From: Nostoc sp. FACHB-973
Lineage (GTDB): Bacteria; Cyanobacteriota; Cyanobacteriia; Cyanobacteriales; Nostocaceae
Assembly: GCF_014698115.1 (NCBI RefSeq)
Contig: NZ_JACJSJ010000001.1
Span: 1 to 64,000, forward strand
Length of the DNA: 64,000 nt
Direction: 5' to 3'
The position numbers and the translations under genes were made by a program. Below the pieces are notes generated by a model. The model made no database searches and was not told the origin of the DNA. It was given only the letters and a program-made list of their open reading frames with translations. Position 1 is the stretch's first letter. The number at the start of each line of letters is the position of its first letter. Shown here piece after piece: positions 33,915 to 42,375 of the stretch.

Positions 33915-35048
33915 ATGCTTCCAGAAAAGCTGAAAAAAATTGACCAACAACTCATTGAATTACTAGGTAAAAGAATTGCAATTTTAGCTGAATCACAATC
34001 CATTTCTTTAGAAGAACAAATTACTAATTTTACATTTTCCTTGGTGCAGGCTGGTGTTCCAGAGTCGATGTGGAAAAACCTGGTTACAGATTGTACCTCT
34101 GCTGTTGCTAATGCATTTTCCCCTCCAGCTAAGACCAAGCCACGACGGATTACTCTAGTTGGCGGACGGGGGATGATGGGGCACTTCTTCCAGCAGAAGT
34201 TCTCAGCTGCCGGTCACTACGTCAGTATTCTTGATCGCACTGACTGGGAACAAGCAGAATCGCTGCTCAAAAAAGCAGATTTAGTTTTAGTTTGCGTTCC
34301 GATTGAACATACCATAGAGGTGATCCATAAACTTGCTAAATACCTTTCTCCAACTACTGCTTTAGCGGATATTACTAGTATTAAGACTCCCATATTACAG
34401 ACGATGCTTGAGCAGCATAGTGGGCCTGTAATGAGCTTACACCCAATGTTTGGACCAGGCATCAAATCATTCTTGTCTCAAAAAGTTGTAGTCTGTTCTG
34501 GTCGTGGAGATGATGCATTTCAATGGCTTTTGGATTTGATTGAAAATGATGGTGGTAAACTGATTATGTCTACACCAGAAGAACACGACCAAATGATGAT
34601 TGCTGTTCAAGCAATCCGTAACTTTAAAACCTTTAGCCTTGGTGTTTTCTTAGCAGAAGAAGAAATCAATATTCGTCGGAGCTTAGATTTTTCCAGCCCA
34701 ATTTTTCGTCTGGAAATTGACATAGTTAGCCGCTTATTCACTCAGTCTGCACCTCTGGTAGTAGATATTATGCTTGCTACATCAGAGCGCCGTGAAGCTA
34801 TTGGGCGATTAGCGTCTACTTATAATCGATTGGCACAATTAATTATTCAGAATGATCGAGATACCCTGATGCGGGAGTTCAAAGCAACCCATAGCTTTTT
34901 GGCAGAAGAAATGAACTCTGCTGTAGAAGAAAGTACTCATATAATTAACACCCTGAGTACACTTTTAGCAGCTAGGGATGTCGAAAAAAAACAATCATAT
35001 TTTGTCAGGAAACAAAGTGCGATCGCTAATCAACCTATAGCACCATAA
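33915..35048 (+). CDS. tyrA: TyrA-type prephenate dehydrogenase with degenerate chorismate mutase domain
   Basis: Oxidises prephenate to 4-hydroxyphenylpyruvate using NAD. The protein follows the E. coli T-protein layout: an N-terminal AroQ-like helix region (about 1-75), then a Rossmann domain (TLVGGRGMMGHFF) and catalytic LHPMFGPG with the active-site His. SSPIFRLEIDIVSRLF and a helical C-terminus follow. The AroQ part is short and lacks the expected first Arg, the Lys in the VGEVK position and the Glu/Arg pair, so mutase activity is doubtful. The ATG at 33915 is chosen over the TTG at 33903 because GAGAGG sits between them. E. coli-type TyrA is not the usual cyanobacterial arogenate dehydrogenase; one occurs in scytonemin clusters. 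Confidence 0.88.
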   Translation: MLPEKLKKIDQQLIELLGKRIAILAESQSISLEEQITNFTFSLVQAGVPESMWKNLVTDCTSAVANAFSPPAKTKPRRITLVGGRGMMGHFFQQKFSAAGHYVSILDRTDWEQAESLLKKADLVLVCVPIEHTIEVIHKLAKYLSPTTALADITSIKTPILQTMLEQHSGPVMSLHPMFGPGIKSFLSQKVVVCSGRGDDAFQWLLDLIENDGGKLIMSTPEEHDQMMIAVQAIRNFKTFSLGVFLAEEEINIRRSLDFSSPIFRLEIDIVSRLFTQSAPLVVDIMLATSERREAIGRLASTYNRLAQLIIQNDRDTLMREFKATHSFLAEEMNSAVEESTHIINTLSTLLAARDVEKKQSYFVRKQSAIANQPIAP

Positions 35049-35117
35049 GCCTGTGACATAGTGCGATTCGTCCAAAACCTTGTAAACCCAACACTAATTT
35101 TTACAATACAACCAAAA

Positions 35118-36851
35118 ATGTTAACTAGAAAGCAATTTATCATGATGAGCGCAGGTTTAGGAGCAGGAATCCTACTCCCCGAACTCCTCAAAGCAAAAAG
35201 AACCTATGCAGCCTCGCCCCCACTTTCAAAATTTACCGAGTCTCTGCCCATTTCATACCCTATTTCACCGCCTAGTACCTTAGATATTGCACCAGGTAGA
35301 CATTCGTTCCACAGCAGCTTAGGGTCTCTTACCACATGGGGTTACGGCGGATTGCCTTATCTTGGCCCCACTTTCGAGGTCACAAGGGGAACGCCCGTTA
35401 GGATTCGGGCATTCAACAAACTCGGTACTCACCCATTAGCTGGGTCAGTAGATACCAACTTGCATGGTGTCAATGCGTCCGATATAACTAACCCACGGAC
35501 AATCATCCACTTACACGGCAGCAATACCGAGCCTGACAGCGACGGTTATCCAGAAGATACATACCTGCCCGGACAGAGCAATGTGTACAACTACAACAAC
35601 AATCAAGAAGCAGGGACACTCTGGTATCATGACCATTCCCTTGGTATGACTGCCCTGAACCTCCAAGCGGGGCTGGCTGGGATGTATCTGATTAGGGATG
35701 AGGACGATCCCATCGGTGGCAATGGCCCCCTTGGTATCCCTGCCGGAGCGCCCTATGAAGTGCCCTTGATCCTGCAAGATCATTCCTTCAATTCCAACGG
35801 TTCGATGTCCTTCCCAGTCACATGGAAAACTGAGTTTTACGGTGATGTTGCGATCGTCAACGGTAAGGCTTGGCCAAACCTCAACGTTGACCGAACTTTG
35901 TACCGCTTCCGCATCGTCAACGCCTCAAACTCCCGATTTTTCAGACTTAAGCTGTCGTCAAATCAGCAACTAATTCAAATTGGCAGTGACGGAGGATTTC
36001 TGAATGCTCCAGTATATTTGTCTAAGCTACTGCTGGGGCCTGGTGAACGAGCTGACGTACTCATCGACTTTTCTAAAAGCCTGCCAGGAGAGAAGATTGT
36101 ATTGCAAAATGACGCTGCTGCACCCTATCCCAAAGGTTTGGCTACGGTAATTGGTCAGGGTTACTTTAAAATGCCAGAAATCATGCAGTTTACCGTGAAT
36201 CGGGGTGCTGCCGTTCCTAAAGCTATTCCCATACGATTGCGAGTAAACAATCCACTAATAACAAAAATTGCTACCAAACCAGTGAAACAGCGCAACCTGG
36301 TTCTAATAGATATTTTGAACTCTAACTTTCAAGTGTTAGCGATGATGCTCAACGCGGTTTACTGGCATGAAGCAGCCAACTACCCAGAATTGAGGGAGCG
36401 ACCAAAAGTAGACACAGTAGAGCAGTGGAACTTTATCAATCTACAGCCATTTGCCCACACAATGCACTTGCATCTAGTACCATTTCAAATCCTCAACCGC
36501 CAATCAATCAATGATACTGCGTACTCCGCAGCATACAGAGCTACTGGGCCGCGTAAAGTACTCATGCACGACGCACCTGGTGGGGATACAGTGCCCTATA
36601 ATTACCCACCACTCGACCCTACCCCCTATTTAAAAGGTTTACCAAAACCGCCAGCAGCGAACGAAGCTGGTTGGAAGGATACTGTGGTAGTCAATCCGTT
36701 TGAGGTTGTTCGTCTGATAGTTCCCTTCGGTGCTAAAGCCGCAGCAAACTTACCTTTTGGCAATTCATTCACTGGACGCTTCGTGTGGCACTGCCACATG
36801 CTTAATCACGAAGATAACGACATGATGCTACCCTTTGACGTACTACCGTAG
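35118..36851 (+). CDS. Exported multicopper oxidase, CotA/bilirubin-oxidase-like laccase
   Basis: A three-domain laccase-type oxidase of 577 residues. All copper motifs are present: HLHG (His131, His133), YHDH (His171, His173), HTMHLH (His447, 450, 452) and HCHMLNHEDNDM (His558, Cys559, His560, His564, Met569). The Met axial ligand and the HCHxxxHExxxM form fit CotA. Residues 1-32 look like an export signal (MLTRKQFIMMSAGLGAGIL), with Arg-Lys in place of the Tat twin Arg. The start is ATG at 35118; a GTG at 35061 would bury the signal. It could couple or polymerise phenolic products of the cluster outside the cytoplasm. tyrA lies about 70 bases upstream. Confidence 0.9.
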   Translation: MLTRKQFIMMSAGLGAGILLPELLKAKRTYAASPPLSKFTESLPISYPISPPSTLDIAPGRHSFHSSLGSLTTWGYGGLPYLGPTFEVTRGTPVRIRAFNKLGTHPLAGSVDTNLHGVNASDITNPRTIIHLHGSNTEPDSDGYPEDTYLPGQSNVYNYNNNQEAGTLWYHDHSLGMTALNLQAGLAGMYLIRDEDDPIGGNGPLGIPAGAPYEVPLILQDHSFNSNGSMSFPVTWKTEFYGDVAIVNGKAWPNLNVDRTLYRFRIVNASNSRFFRLKLSSNQQLIQIGSDGGFLNAPVYLSKLLLGPGERADVLIDFSKSLPGEKIVLQNDAAAPYPKGLATVIGQGYFKMPEIMQFTVNRGAAVPKAIPIRLRVNNPLITKIATKPVKQRNLVLIDILNSNFQVLAMMLNAVYWHEAANYPELRERPKVDTVEQWNFINLQPFAHTMHLHLVPFQILNRQSINDTAYSAAYRATGPRKVLMHDAPGGDTVPYNYPPLDPTPYLKGLPKPPAANEAGWKDTVVVNPFEVVRLIVPFGAKAAANLPFGNSFTGRFVWHCHMLNHEDNDMMLPFDVLP

Positions 36852-36936
36852 CCCTTACCAGCAGCTATTAGTTACACAAATAAGTAGTCATGAAAAATCC
36901 TTGTTAATAGTGATTTCAAATCAAAGGAAAAAAGGA

Positions 36937-37467
36937 ATGAATTTTGACAAAAAGCTCGCAGTTACCATCACTGGTACGGTCTGCCTTTTAACAACTATGA
37001 TGGCTCCTGTTTCCGCCGCCATTTTTAATTTTTCCTACTCTGGTACCAGTGTAATTGACCCAAATGACATTGTTACAGCCACAGGAACATTAACAACTAA
37101 ACCTTACGATTCAGCTACAAATAGTTATGAGATTATAGATATTACTGGCACAAGAAATGGCAACCCAATAGAGTCTTTGTTATCTCCAGGATCATTTCTT
37201 GACAATGACAATCTCTTATTAGCTGAACCTTTGACATTGGGTGAATTTGGATTTGCTTACACCGCAGCAGGAGTGTCATATAATGTATTTTACACTTATG
37301 ATTATTTAGAAGTAGGTTATCAAAATTACTACACAGGTTATCCCCTCACTTCTTTTTCTATAACACGTGTCCCTGAATCTTCCTTAATGTTAGGTATACT
37401 ATGTATAACTGTTTTAGTGGCTATCAACAAAATAAAGGATAAGAGGTTATTCATAAACAAAAGCTGA
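36937..37467 (+). CDS. PEP-CTERM-like exported protein
   Basis: A 176-residue secreted protein. A signal peptide (about 1-28, ending VSA) is followed by a beta-rich domain (IFNFSYSGTSVIDPNDIVTATG). The C-terminal signal is RVPESSLMLG, a hydrophobic helix and a basic end (NKIKDKRLFINKS), a weak PEP-CTERM variant with Pro-Glu-Ser. The body is unlike paralogs 1 and 2. The start is ATG at 36937 with AAAGGAA just before it. It is 85 bases downstream of the oxidase and probably co-transcribed. Confidence 0.75.
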   Translation: MNFDKKLAVTITGTVCLLTTMMAPVSAAIFNFSYSGTSVIDPNDIVTATGTLTTKPYDSATNSYEIIDITGTRNGNPIESLLSPGSFLDNDNLLLAEPLTLGEFGFAYTAAGVSYNVFYTYDYLEVGYQNYYTGYPLTSFSITRVPESSLMLGILCITVLVAINKIKDKRLFINKS

Positions 37468-37554
37468 AGCTGGCAATCACTTGCTCGTAAGACAAATCAA
37501 TGATTCATAAAACGTATTGCAAGATAAGAGACCATTTATAAAGTAAATCTTAAG

Positions 37555-37670
37555 TAGGGTGCGTTACGGCTTTGCTATCACGCACCGCAATACAAGATGG
37601 TGCGTTAGGCGCAGTTCATATTTCTCGCGATCATTAATCTCAAAATATACGCCTAACACACCCGACAATA
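37555..37670. repeat. GTAGGGTGCGTTA repeat with inverted part
   Basis: GTAGGGTGCGTTACGGC (37555-37571) and the inverted TGCGTTAGGCGC/CGCCTAACACACCC parts (to about 37665) form a fold-back spacer between convergent genes. A short relative with GTAGGGTGCGTTATGCC lies at about 53288. Confidence 0.6.
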
Positions 37671-37684
37671 ATTTTATTTTTACT

Positions 37685-38569
37685 TTATTGCTTTATAACT
37701 TGTCTAACTATCTCCACAAGCTTCTGCACAGTTGGGGATGTCTCATTTTTTCGCCAAATCATCGCAATGCCGACTTTTGCGGTAGATTCTTGTACGCTTT
37801 TATAAACTACCCCAGTCCGTTGGAGATTTTGCAAAGATGCTGGCACGATCGCCACACCCATCTCGGCTGCTACTAAGCTCACAATTGTTTGCATCTGGAT
37901 AGCTTCCTGGGCAACATTTGGACTAAAGCCTGCTTGCTGGCAAAGACTGATAATTAAGTCGTAAAGTCCAGGCGCTAATATTCTGGGAAATAAAATAAAT
38001 GATTCATGAGCAAGCGATCGCAAACTAACATCAGCTTGATTCATTAGCAAATGTGTTTCAGGAAGTGCCACCATCAAGGGTTCTTGAAAAATTATCTCCC
38101 AGCTAAATCTATTTTCTTCCACAGGTGGACGCAGAAATCCCACATCCATCCGACCTTCCCGCAACCACTCCAGTTGCTGATCTGTAGTTAGTTCACGCAA
38201 TTCTAAACTCACGCCAGGTACGCAACTACGAAAAGTTCGCAGAATAGTTGGCAAAATATTATACGCCGCTGAACTGACAAAACCGATTACCAACTGTCCA
38301 ATTTCACCTCGACTTGTTTGTTGTCCAACTCGGATTGCTTGCTGTAATTGCTGCAAAATTTGCTGTACTTCATCCAGAAATACTTGCCCTGCTGCTGTTA
38401 ATTGCACACTTCGCTTTGTCCGGTGAAACAGTTCAAAGCCCAATTCTCTCTCTAGCTGCTGAATTTGTTGGCTCAGAGGTGGTTGAGCTATGTGTAATCT
38501 CTGGGCCGCCTGTCCAAAATGTAGTTCTTCTGCCAAGGTGACAAAATAGCGCAGGTGTCGTAGTTCCAT
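37685..38569 (-). CDS. LysR family transcriptional regulator
   Basis: A 294-residue LysR protein. The winged helix-turn-helix is at 1-60 (MELRHLRYFVTLAEELHFGQAAQRLHIAQPPLSQQI and on). The effector domain (about 90-290) starts LVIGFVSSAAYNILP. The sequence is closest in style to the CbbR/BenM/CatM side of LysR, whose members often sense aromatic acids; this is a weak inference. It is convergent with the aromatic cluster and divergent from the methyltransferase, across 155 bases that hold AT-rich dyads (TTTAAATATTAATTAAA). Confidence 0.92.
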   Translation of the reverse strand: MELRHLRYFVTLAEELHFGQAAQRLHIAQPPLSQQIQQLERELGFELFHRTKRSVQLTAAGQVFLDEVQQILQQLQQAIRVGQQTSRGEIGQLVIGFVSSAAYNILPTILRTFRSCVPGVSLELRELTTDQQLEWLREGRMDVGFLRPPVEENRFSWEIIFQEPLMVALPETHLLMNQADVSLRSLAHESFILFPRILAPGLYDLIISLCQQAGFSPNVAQEAIQMQTIVSLVAAEMGVAIVPASLQNLQRTGVVYKSVQESTAKVGIAMIWRKNETSPTVQKLVEIVRQVIKQ

Positions 38570-38724
38570 CTGATGAGTTGAGTAATATCTTTTAAATATT
38601 AATTAAAGCTAAAAAATATATTGGACATGATTAAAAATCTTTTCTATTGTGATAGCAGGCGATCGCCAACTCCAGGCACATACTTAAAGACTGACAAACC
38701 AATACACCAGTAATTTCATCATTT

Positions 38725-39501
38725 ATGAATAATCTTGTGATACCCGATCGTGATTGGGATAGTAATCTTTATCAAGATAAACACGCTTTCGTGTGGCAAT
38801 ATGGCGAAGACTTGTTGCAATTACTCAACCCTCAGCCAGGAGAATCCATTTTGGATCTCGGCTCTGGTACTGGACAACTCACAGAAAAAATTGCCCAAGC
38901 CGGTGCCCAAGTCTGGGGAATTGATAGCGCACCTGCAATGATTGAAAAGGCAAGAGAAAACTATCCCCACATCCGCTTTGATATTGCCGATGCGACAAAT
39001 TTTCAAGTTGAACAGCCCTTTGATGCGGTGTTTTCTAACGCTGTATTGCATTGGGTGAAACAAGCAGATAGCGCGATCGCCTCCATACATCAAGCCCTAA
39101 AACCCAGAGGGCGTTTTGTGGCAGAATTTGGTGGGAAGGGAAATGTTTTGGCGATCGCCACAGCTTTATCCAACGCCTTAGAAGCAATTAATATCCCTGC
39201 ACAAGCCCTAAATCCTTGGTATTTCCCTAGTATTGGTGAATACGCCACCCTATTAGAACAGCAAGGCTTTGATGTCATCTATAGCACCCTATTTGCTCGT
39301 CCTACTCCTTTAGCAGAAGGAGAAGCAGGTATGGCAAACTGGATTCAGATGTTCGCCAGCAGTTTTTTAACAGGACTTTCTGATGAGCAACAAATACAAG
39401 TAATTCGCGTCGTGGAGGAATATCTTAAGCCAACACTATATCAACAAGGAACTTGGATAGCAGACTATCGAAGAATTCGCATCGTTGCAATTAAACTTTA
39501 G
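38725..39501 (+). CDS. SAM-dependent methyltransferase, class I
   Basis: A 258-residue class I methyltransferase. Motif I is ILDLGSGTGQLTEKIA (about 43-58), the acidic residue is in VWGIDSAPAMIEKA, and motif IV is FDAVFSNAVLHWV. The layout resembles trans-aconitate 2-methyltransferase-like and other small-molecule O-methyltransferases. It lies divergent to the LysR gene, the classic place for a LysR target, so it may methylate a product of the neighbouring cluster. That link is inference. Confidence 0.85.
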   Translation: MNNLVIPDRDWDSNLYQDKHAFVWQYGEDLLQLLNPQPGESILDLGSGTGQLTEKIAQAGAQVWGIDSAPAMIEKARENYPHIRFDIADATNFQVEQPFDAVFSNAVLHWVKQADSAIASIHQALKPRGRFVAEFGGKGNVLAIATALSNALEAINIPAQALNPWYFPSIGEYATLLEQQGFDVIYSTLFARPTPLAEGEAGMANWIQMFASSFLTGLSDEQQIQVIRVVEEYLKPTLYQQGTWIADYRRIRIVAIKL

Positions 39502-39548
39502 ACTGTGCGAATTTTAACTTGTGCCCTAATTACGAATTAGTATCAGTT

Positions 39549-40103
39549 ATGCATATACCTAAATTGTGCGTAGACGCAAAGCGGCTTGTCGTCAAACATC
39601 GCCAGACATCATTTTCACTACTACTAACCATTAGTCTCACTGCTTTACTAGTCCCGCCTTCACTAGCCCAAACACCCCCAATACCGTCACCTTCTAGTGC
39701 GCCTTTAGAACTAGATTTATTGACCAAGCCAAAAGACTATATCATCACAGCTAACACCATTAACCCAGCACGATTAACGGTTCCCAGTTTATGGTGGGCG
39801 CAACAAAATGCTGAGAAAAAGCTATTAGATAATTGGATAGCATATCCAGCTTTTGATAAAGAACCTGCGCGAGTAGATTTGATAGTCAATCAGCAAATTT
39901 GGAGCTTATTAGACTATGTACAGCGCTATGATTTTGTGAATCGTTTAGGTAGCACTGCACGAAACTTTAGTTACAATGTGCGGGTATTTAATTATCAAAA
40001 AGAATCCTTAGGAACCTACACTTGTAACTTTAGTATCAGTCCAGCTTTATGCAGTATCCAGATGGGTAATCAGAACAAGATAGGGTTAGGGCGTTCTTTG
40101 TAG
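39549..40103 (+). CDS. Exported hypothetical protein
   Basis: A 184-residue protein with an N-terminal signal segment (about 22-42, FSLLLTISLTALLVPPSLAQ) and a Pro-rich linker after it. The mature part (VPSLWWAQQNAEKKLLDNW, then LIVNQQIWSLLDYVQRYDF) is conserved-looking but not one I can name. It has two Cys near the C-terminus that could form a disulfide. The start is ATG at 39549, since an upstream start would add residues before the basic head. Confidence 0.65.
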   Translation: MHIPKLCVDAKRLVVKHRQTSFSLLLTISLTALLVPPSLAQTPPIPSPSSAPLELDLLTKPKDYIITANTINPARLTVPSLWWAQQNAEKKLLDNWIAYPAFDKEPARVDLIVNQQIWSLLDYVQRYDFVNRLGSTARNFSYNVRVFNYQKESLGTYTCNFSISPALCSIQMGNQNKIGLGRSL

Positions 40104-40204
40104 AAAAGGGAGTGGGGAGTTGGGAGTGGGGAGTGGGGGAGTTAGGAGTTAAGAGTTAGCAGTTAGGAAAATCTCAATGCCATATGCCCCATTCCCCATT
40201 CCAA

Positions 40205-41362
40205 TTAAACCTTAATTTTGGCGAATAAAGATTCGTATTGTTTGGTTGCTGATGGAGATAATGGAAGTAAAAATTCGCTTCTATCTAAAACAGAGGGATC
40301 GCTTTGTAATAAACTCCTTAATGGTTTCTGAATATCAGAAGCCGTAATATTTGTAGAAATTGGTGAATTACTTTTGGTTAGTAGAGAAATTTGCTTAGCC
40401 GTGTTTGTTTGCCAACAAAAATCAATCCATTGATCTGATAAAGTATTTGTAGCAATACCTGCGGGACGTACCCATAAGTCTGCCCAAATTGCCGTTCCTG
40501 ACTGGGGAACAATCGCCACAAGTTGCGGATAACGTCCTAGAATAGGTAGTACATCGCTTGACCAACCAACTGCTAGCCAAGTATCTCCCATAATTAAAGG
40601 TTCCAAGTAGTTAATGGAACTGTAAAACTTCACCTGTTGGTTTAATGTCTGTAATTCTTTTTCCAAGTCTGGCACTTGGTCAAGATTTTCTGTATTGTAA
40701 GATTTTCCTAATTTCTTTAAAACCAAACCAATAACTTCTCGTGGTTGATTGAGTAGGGAAATACGCTCCTGCAAGCCATCTCGCCACAAATCACTCCAAT
40801 CTCTGGGCGTCCATCCCAATTTTTGTAACTTGTCACGGTTATAAACAATCACCGTGCTACCCCAGCGATAAGGCGCACCCCACACCTTTCCTTGAGCATC
40901 TAGGTTACCTTGGTCGTTGCGGGTTACCAATTTTTTCCACCTTTCATCCAAAGTAGACCACTGCTTTAATTGGTTTCCTTGTGAGTCTTGCAGTGGTTGA
41001 ATTAATTTCTGCTCAATAGCTGCTTTTAGCCAATAATCTCCCAATGTCACTAGGTCAGCTGGAGGAGTTTTTTGATCTTGCCTAAAGGGTATAAAACGAC
41101 TCCATCCTTGCTCATCATTGGCTTTTGGTTTCTGCTGCCAATTTTGTAATTGCCCAAATAAATCTTGTATCTGCTCCACAGGAGCAAACTTCAACTCGAC
41201 TTTTTGCTGCAAACCTTTGTGGAATTGATTAACCACCTGACCTGGTATCGAACCTTTTAATAACTGTACTTTGAATTGAGTCTGGTTGTTTCCACTACAG
41301 CCAAAAAGCAGTTGTGAAATTGTCAGTGTACCAGTACCTAGCAAAAAAGACCGTCGATCCAT
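40205..41362 (-). CDS. Tat-type lipoprotein, ABC-transporter solute-binding protein
   Basis: A periplasmic binding protein of 385 residues. The N-terminus MDRRSFLLGTGTL has a twin Arg, and LLFGC (lipobox, Cys22) suggests a Tat-exported lipoprotein. The rest follows the PotD/extracellular solute-binding group 1 layout (WGAPYRWGSTVIVYNRDKL, MGDTWLAVGWSSDVL), as in polyamine or thiamine binding proteins. No permease or ATPase gene is next to it, so the ligand is unknown. Confidence 0.85.
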   Translation of the reverse strand: MDRRSFLLGTGTLTISQLLFGCSGNNQTQFKVQLLKGSIPGQVVNQFHKGLQQKVELKFAPVEQIQDLFGQLQNWQQKPKANDEQGWSRFIPFRQDQKTPPADLVTLGDYWLKAAIEQKLIQPLQDSQGNQLKQWSTLDERWKKLVTRNDQGNLDAQGKVWGAPYRWGSTVIVYNRDKLQKLGWTPRDWSDLWRDGLQERISLLNQPREVIGLVLKKLGKSYNTENLDQVPDLEKELQTLNQQVKFYSSINYLEPLIMGDTWLAVGWSSDVLPILGRYPQLVAIVPQSGTAIWADLWVRPAGIATNTLSDQWIDFCWQTNTAKQISLLTKSNSPISTNITASDIQKPLRSLLQSDPSVLDRSEFLLPLSPSATKQYESLFAKIKV

Positions 41363-41716
41363 TGATTTTGGATTTGAGATTTCTGATTATACCTATATTA
41401 AGCAGAGATTCACAGAGAATGACTGTCTCGAAAGTAGAGTTTTAAAATTTTCAGCATTTTTTGTTGGTAATAACGATAAATTTGAGCATTTGACTCAAAT
41501 TAGCGAGTTTTGATCCGAATAACTACCTGAAGATTAATTTTTCTCAATAATTTTCCTTAGTCGTACTTATGCTAAATCTTTACTTAATATTTAGAAGTAA
41601 TGATTTAAATGTCACATTGCCACAAAAAATATGAATACTTAAATAATTCATAAGTATAGTTAAGATTCTCAGTAAATTGAATAACATAGAATCTAATGTG
41701 CCAATGAGAGTATTGA
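41363..41716. other. AT-rich divergent spacer
   Basis: About 350 AT-rich bases between divergent genes. No gene or repeat array seen. Both promoters should lie here. Confidence 0.45.
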
Positions 41717-42091
41717 ATGGAGCCATTACAAAAGCAAATCCTGATTTTGAGCCAAAAACTGGATGCCCTCTGCCAAGTAATTGAGCAGCTTGACATTAAA
41801 GTAGCTCAAGCTTTTTCAGAGTGTTCCTTAGCGAATACACAAGCAAAGGATAATTATCAGGAATATAGTGGTACTGGAGGCAACCAGTTAAAAGGACGTA
41901 TCAGTTCAAATTCGGCAATGGAACACAAGGATGTATTAACAGATGGCATTTATTTAGATATGCACCGTCAAGGTGGAGATAACAACTTAACACCAGAAAT
42001 TCAAATACAACGACTAACAGCGCAATTAACAGCAGCATACAATCGCATTGCTGCCTTGGAAGAACAATTACTTAGAGAAAGAATTCATTAA
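41717..42091 (+). CDS. Hypothetical coiled-coil protein
   Basis: One hundred and twenty-four residues. An N-terminal helix (LQKQILILSQKLDALCQVIEQ) and a C-terminal helix (QIQRLTAQLTAAYNRIAALEEQ) show heptad patterns, and a Gly/Asn-rich, presumably disordered middle separates them. No known family, signal peptide or membrane helix. It may be an oligomerising scaffold, but this is only from composition. Confidence 0.6.
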   Translation: MEPLQKQILILSQKLDALCQVIEQLDIKVAQAFSECSLANTQAKDNYQEYSGTGGNQLKGRISSNSAMEHKDVLTDGIYLDMHRQGGDNNLTPEIQIQRLTAQLTAAYNRIAALEEQLLRERIH

Positions 42092-42375
42092 AAGAGAAGT
42101 CAGAATTCAGAATGGGCTACGCCCCGCTGCGCTAACAGAATTCAGCAATGCTTGAAGTGAGGGATTTTGAGCGATTGCCTGGAAACGCCACAAAGTTGAA
42201 AATTTGGTGTGGTGTTTTATCGTTTATACTTCTACGTGGAAGCAAGCTACATTCACCAGTTGTACTCCAATTCAATTTATTTTTCTGACTATTAACTCCT
42301 GAATTCTTTCTTGTTAATTTAGTCAATATTCGTGAGTTCAAATATTAACCGGAGCTTGATAAGTTTCCGGTTTTA

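Noticed and set aside
22441..38569. Scytonemin biosynthesis cluster
   Set aside because: Only the ThDP enzyme and tyrA correspond; scyB, scyC and the trp/aro accessory genes are absent and an ammonia-lyase, CoA ligase and ketosynthase are present.
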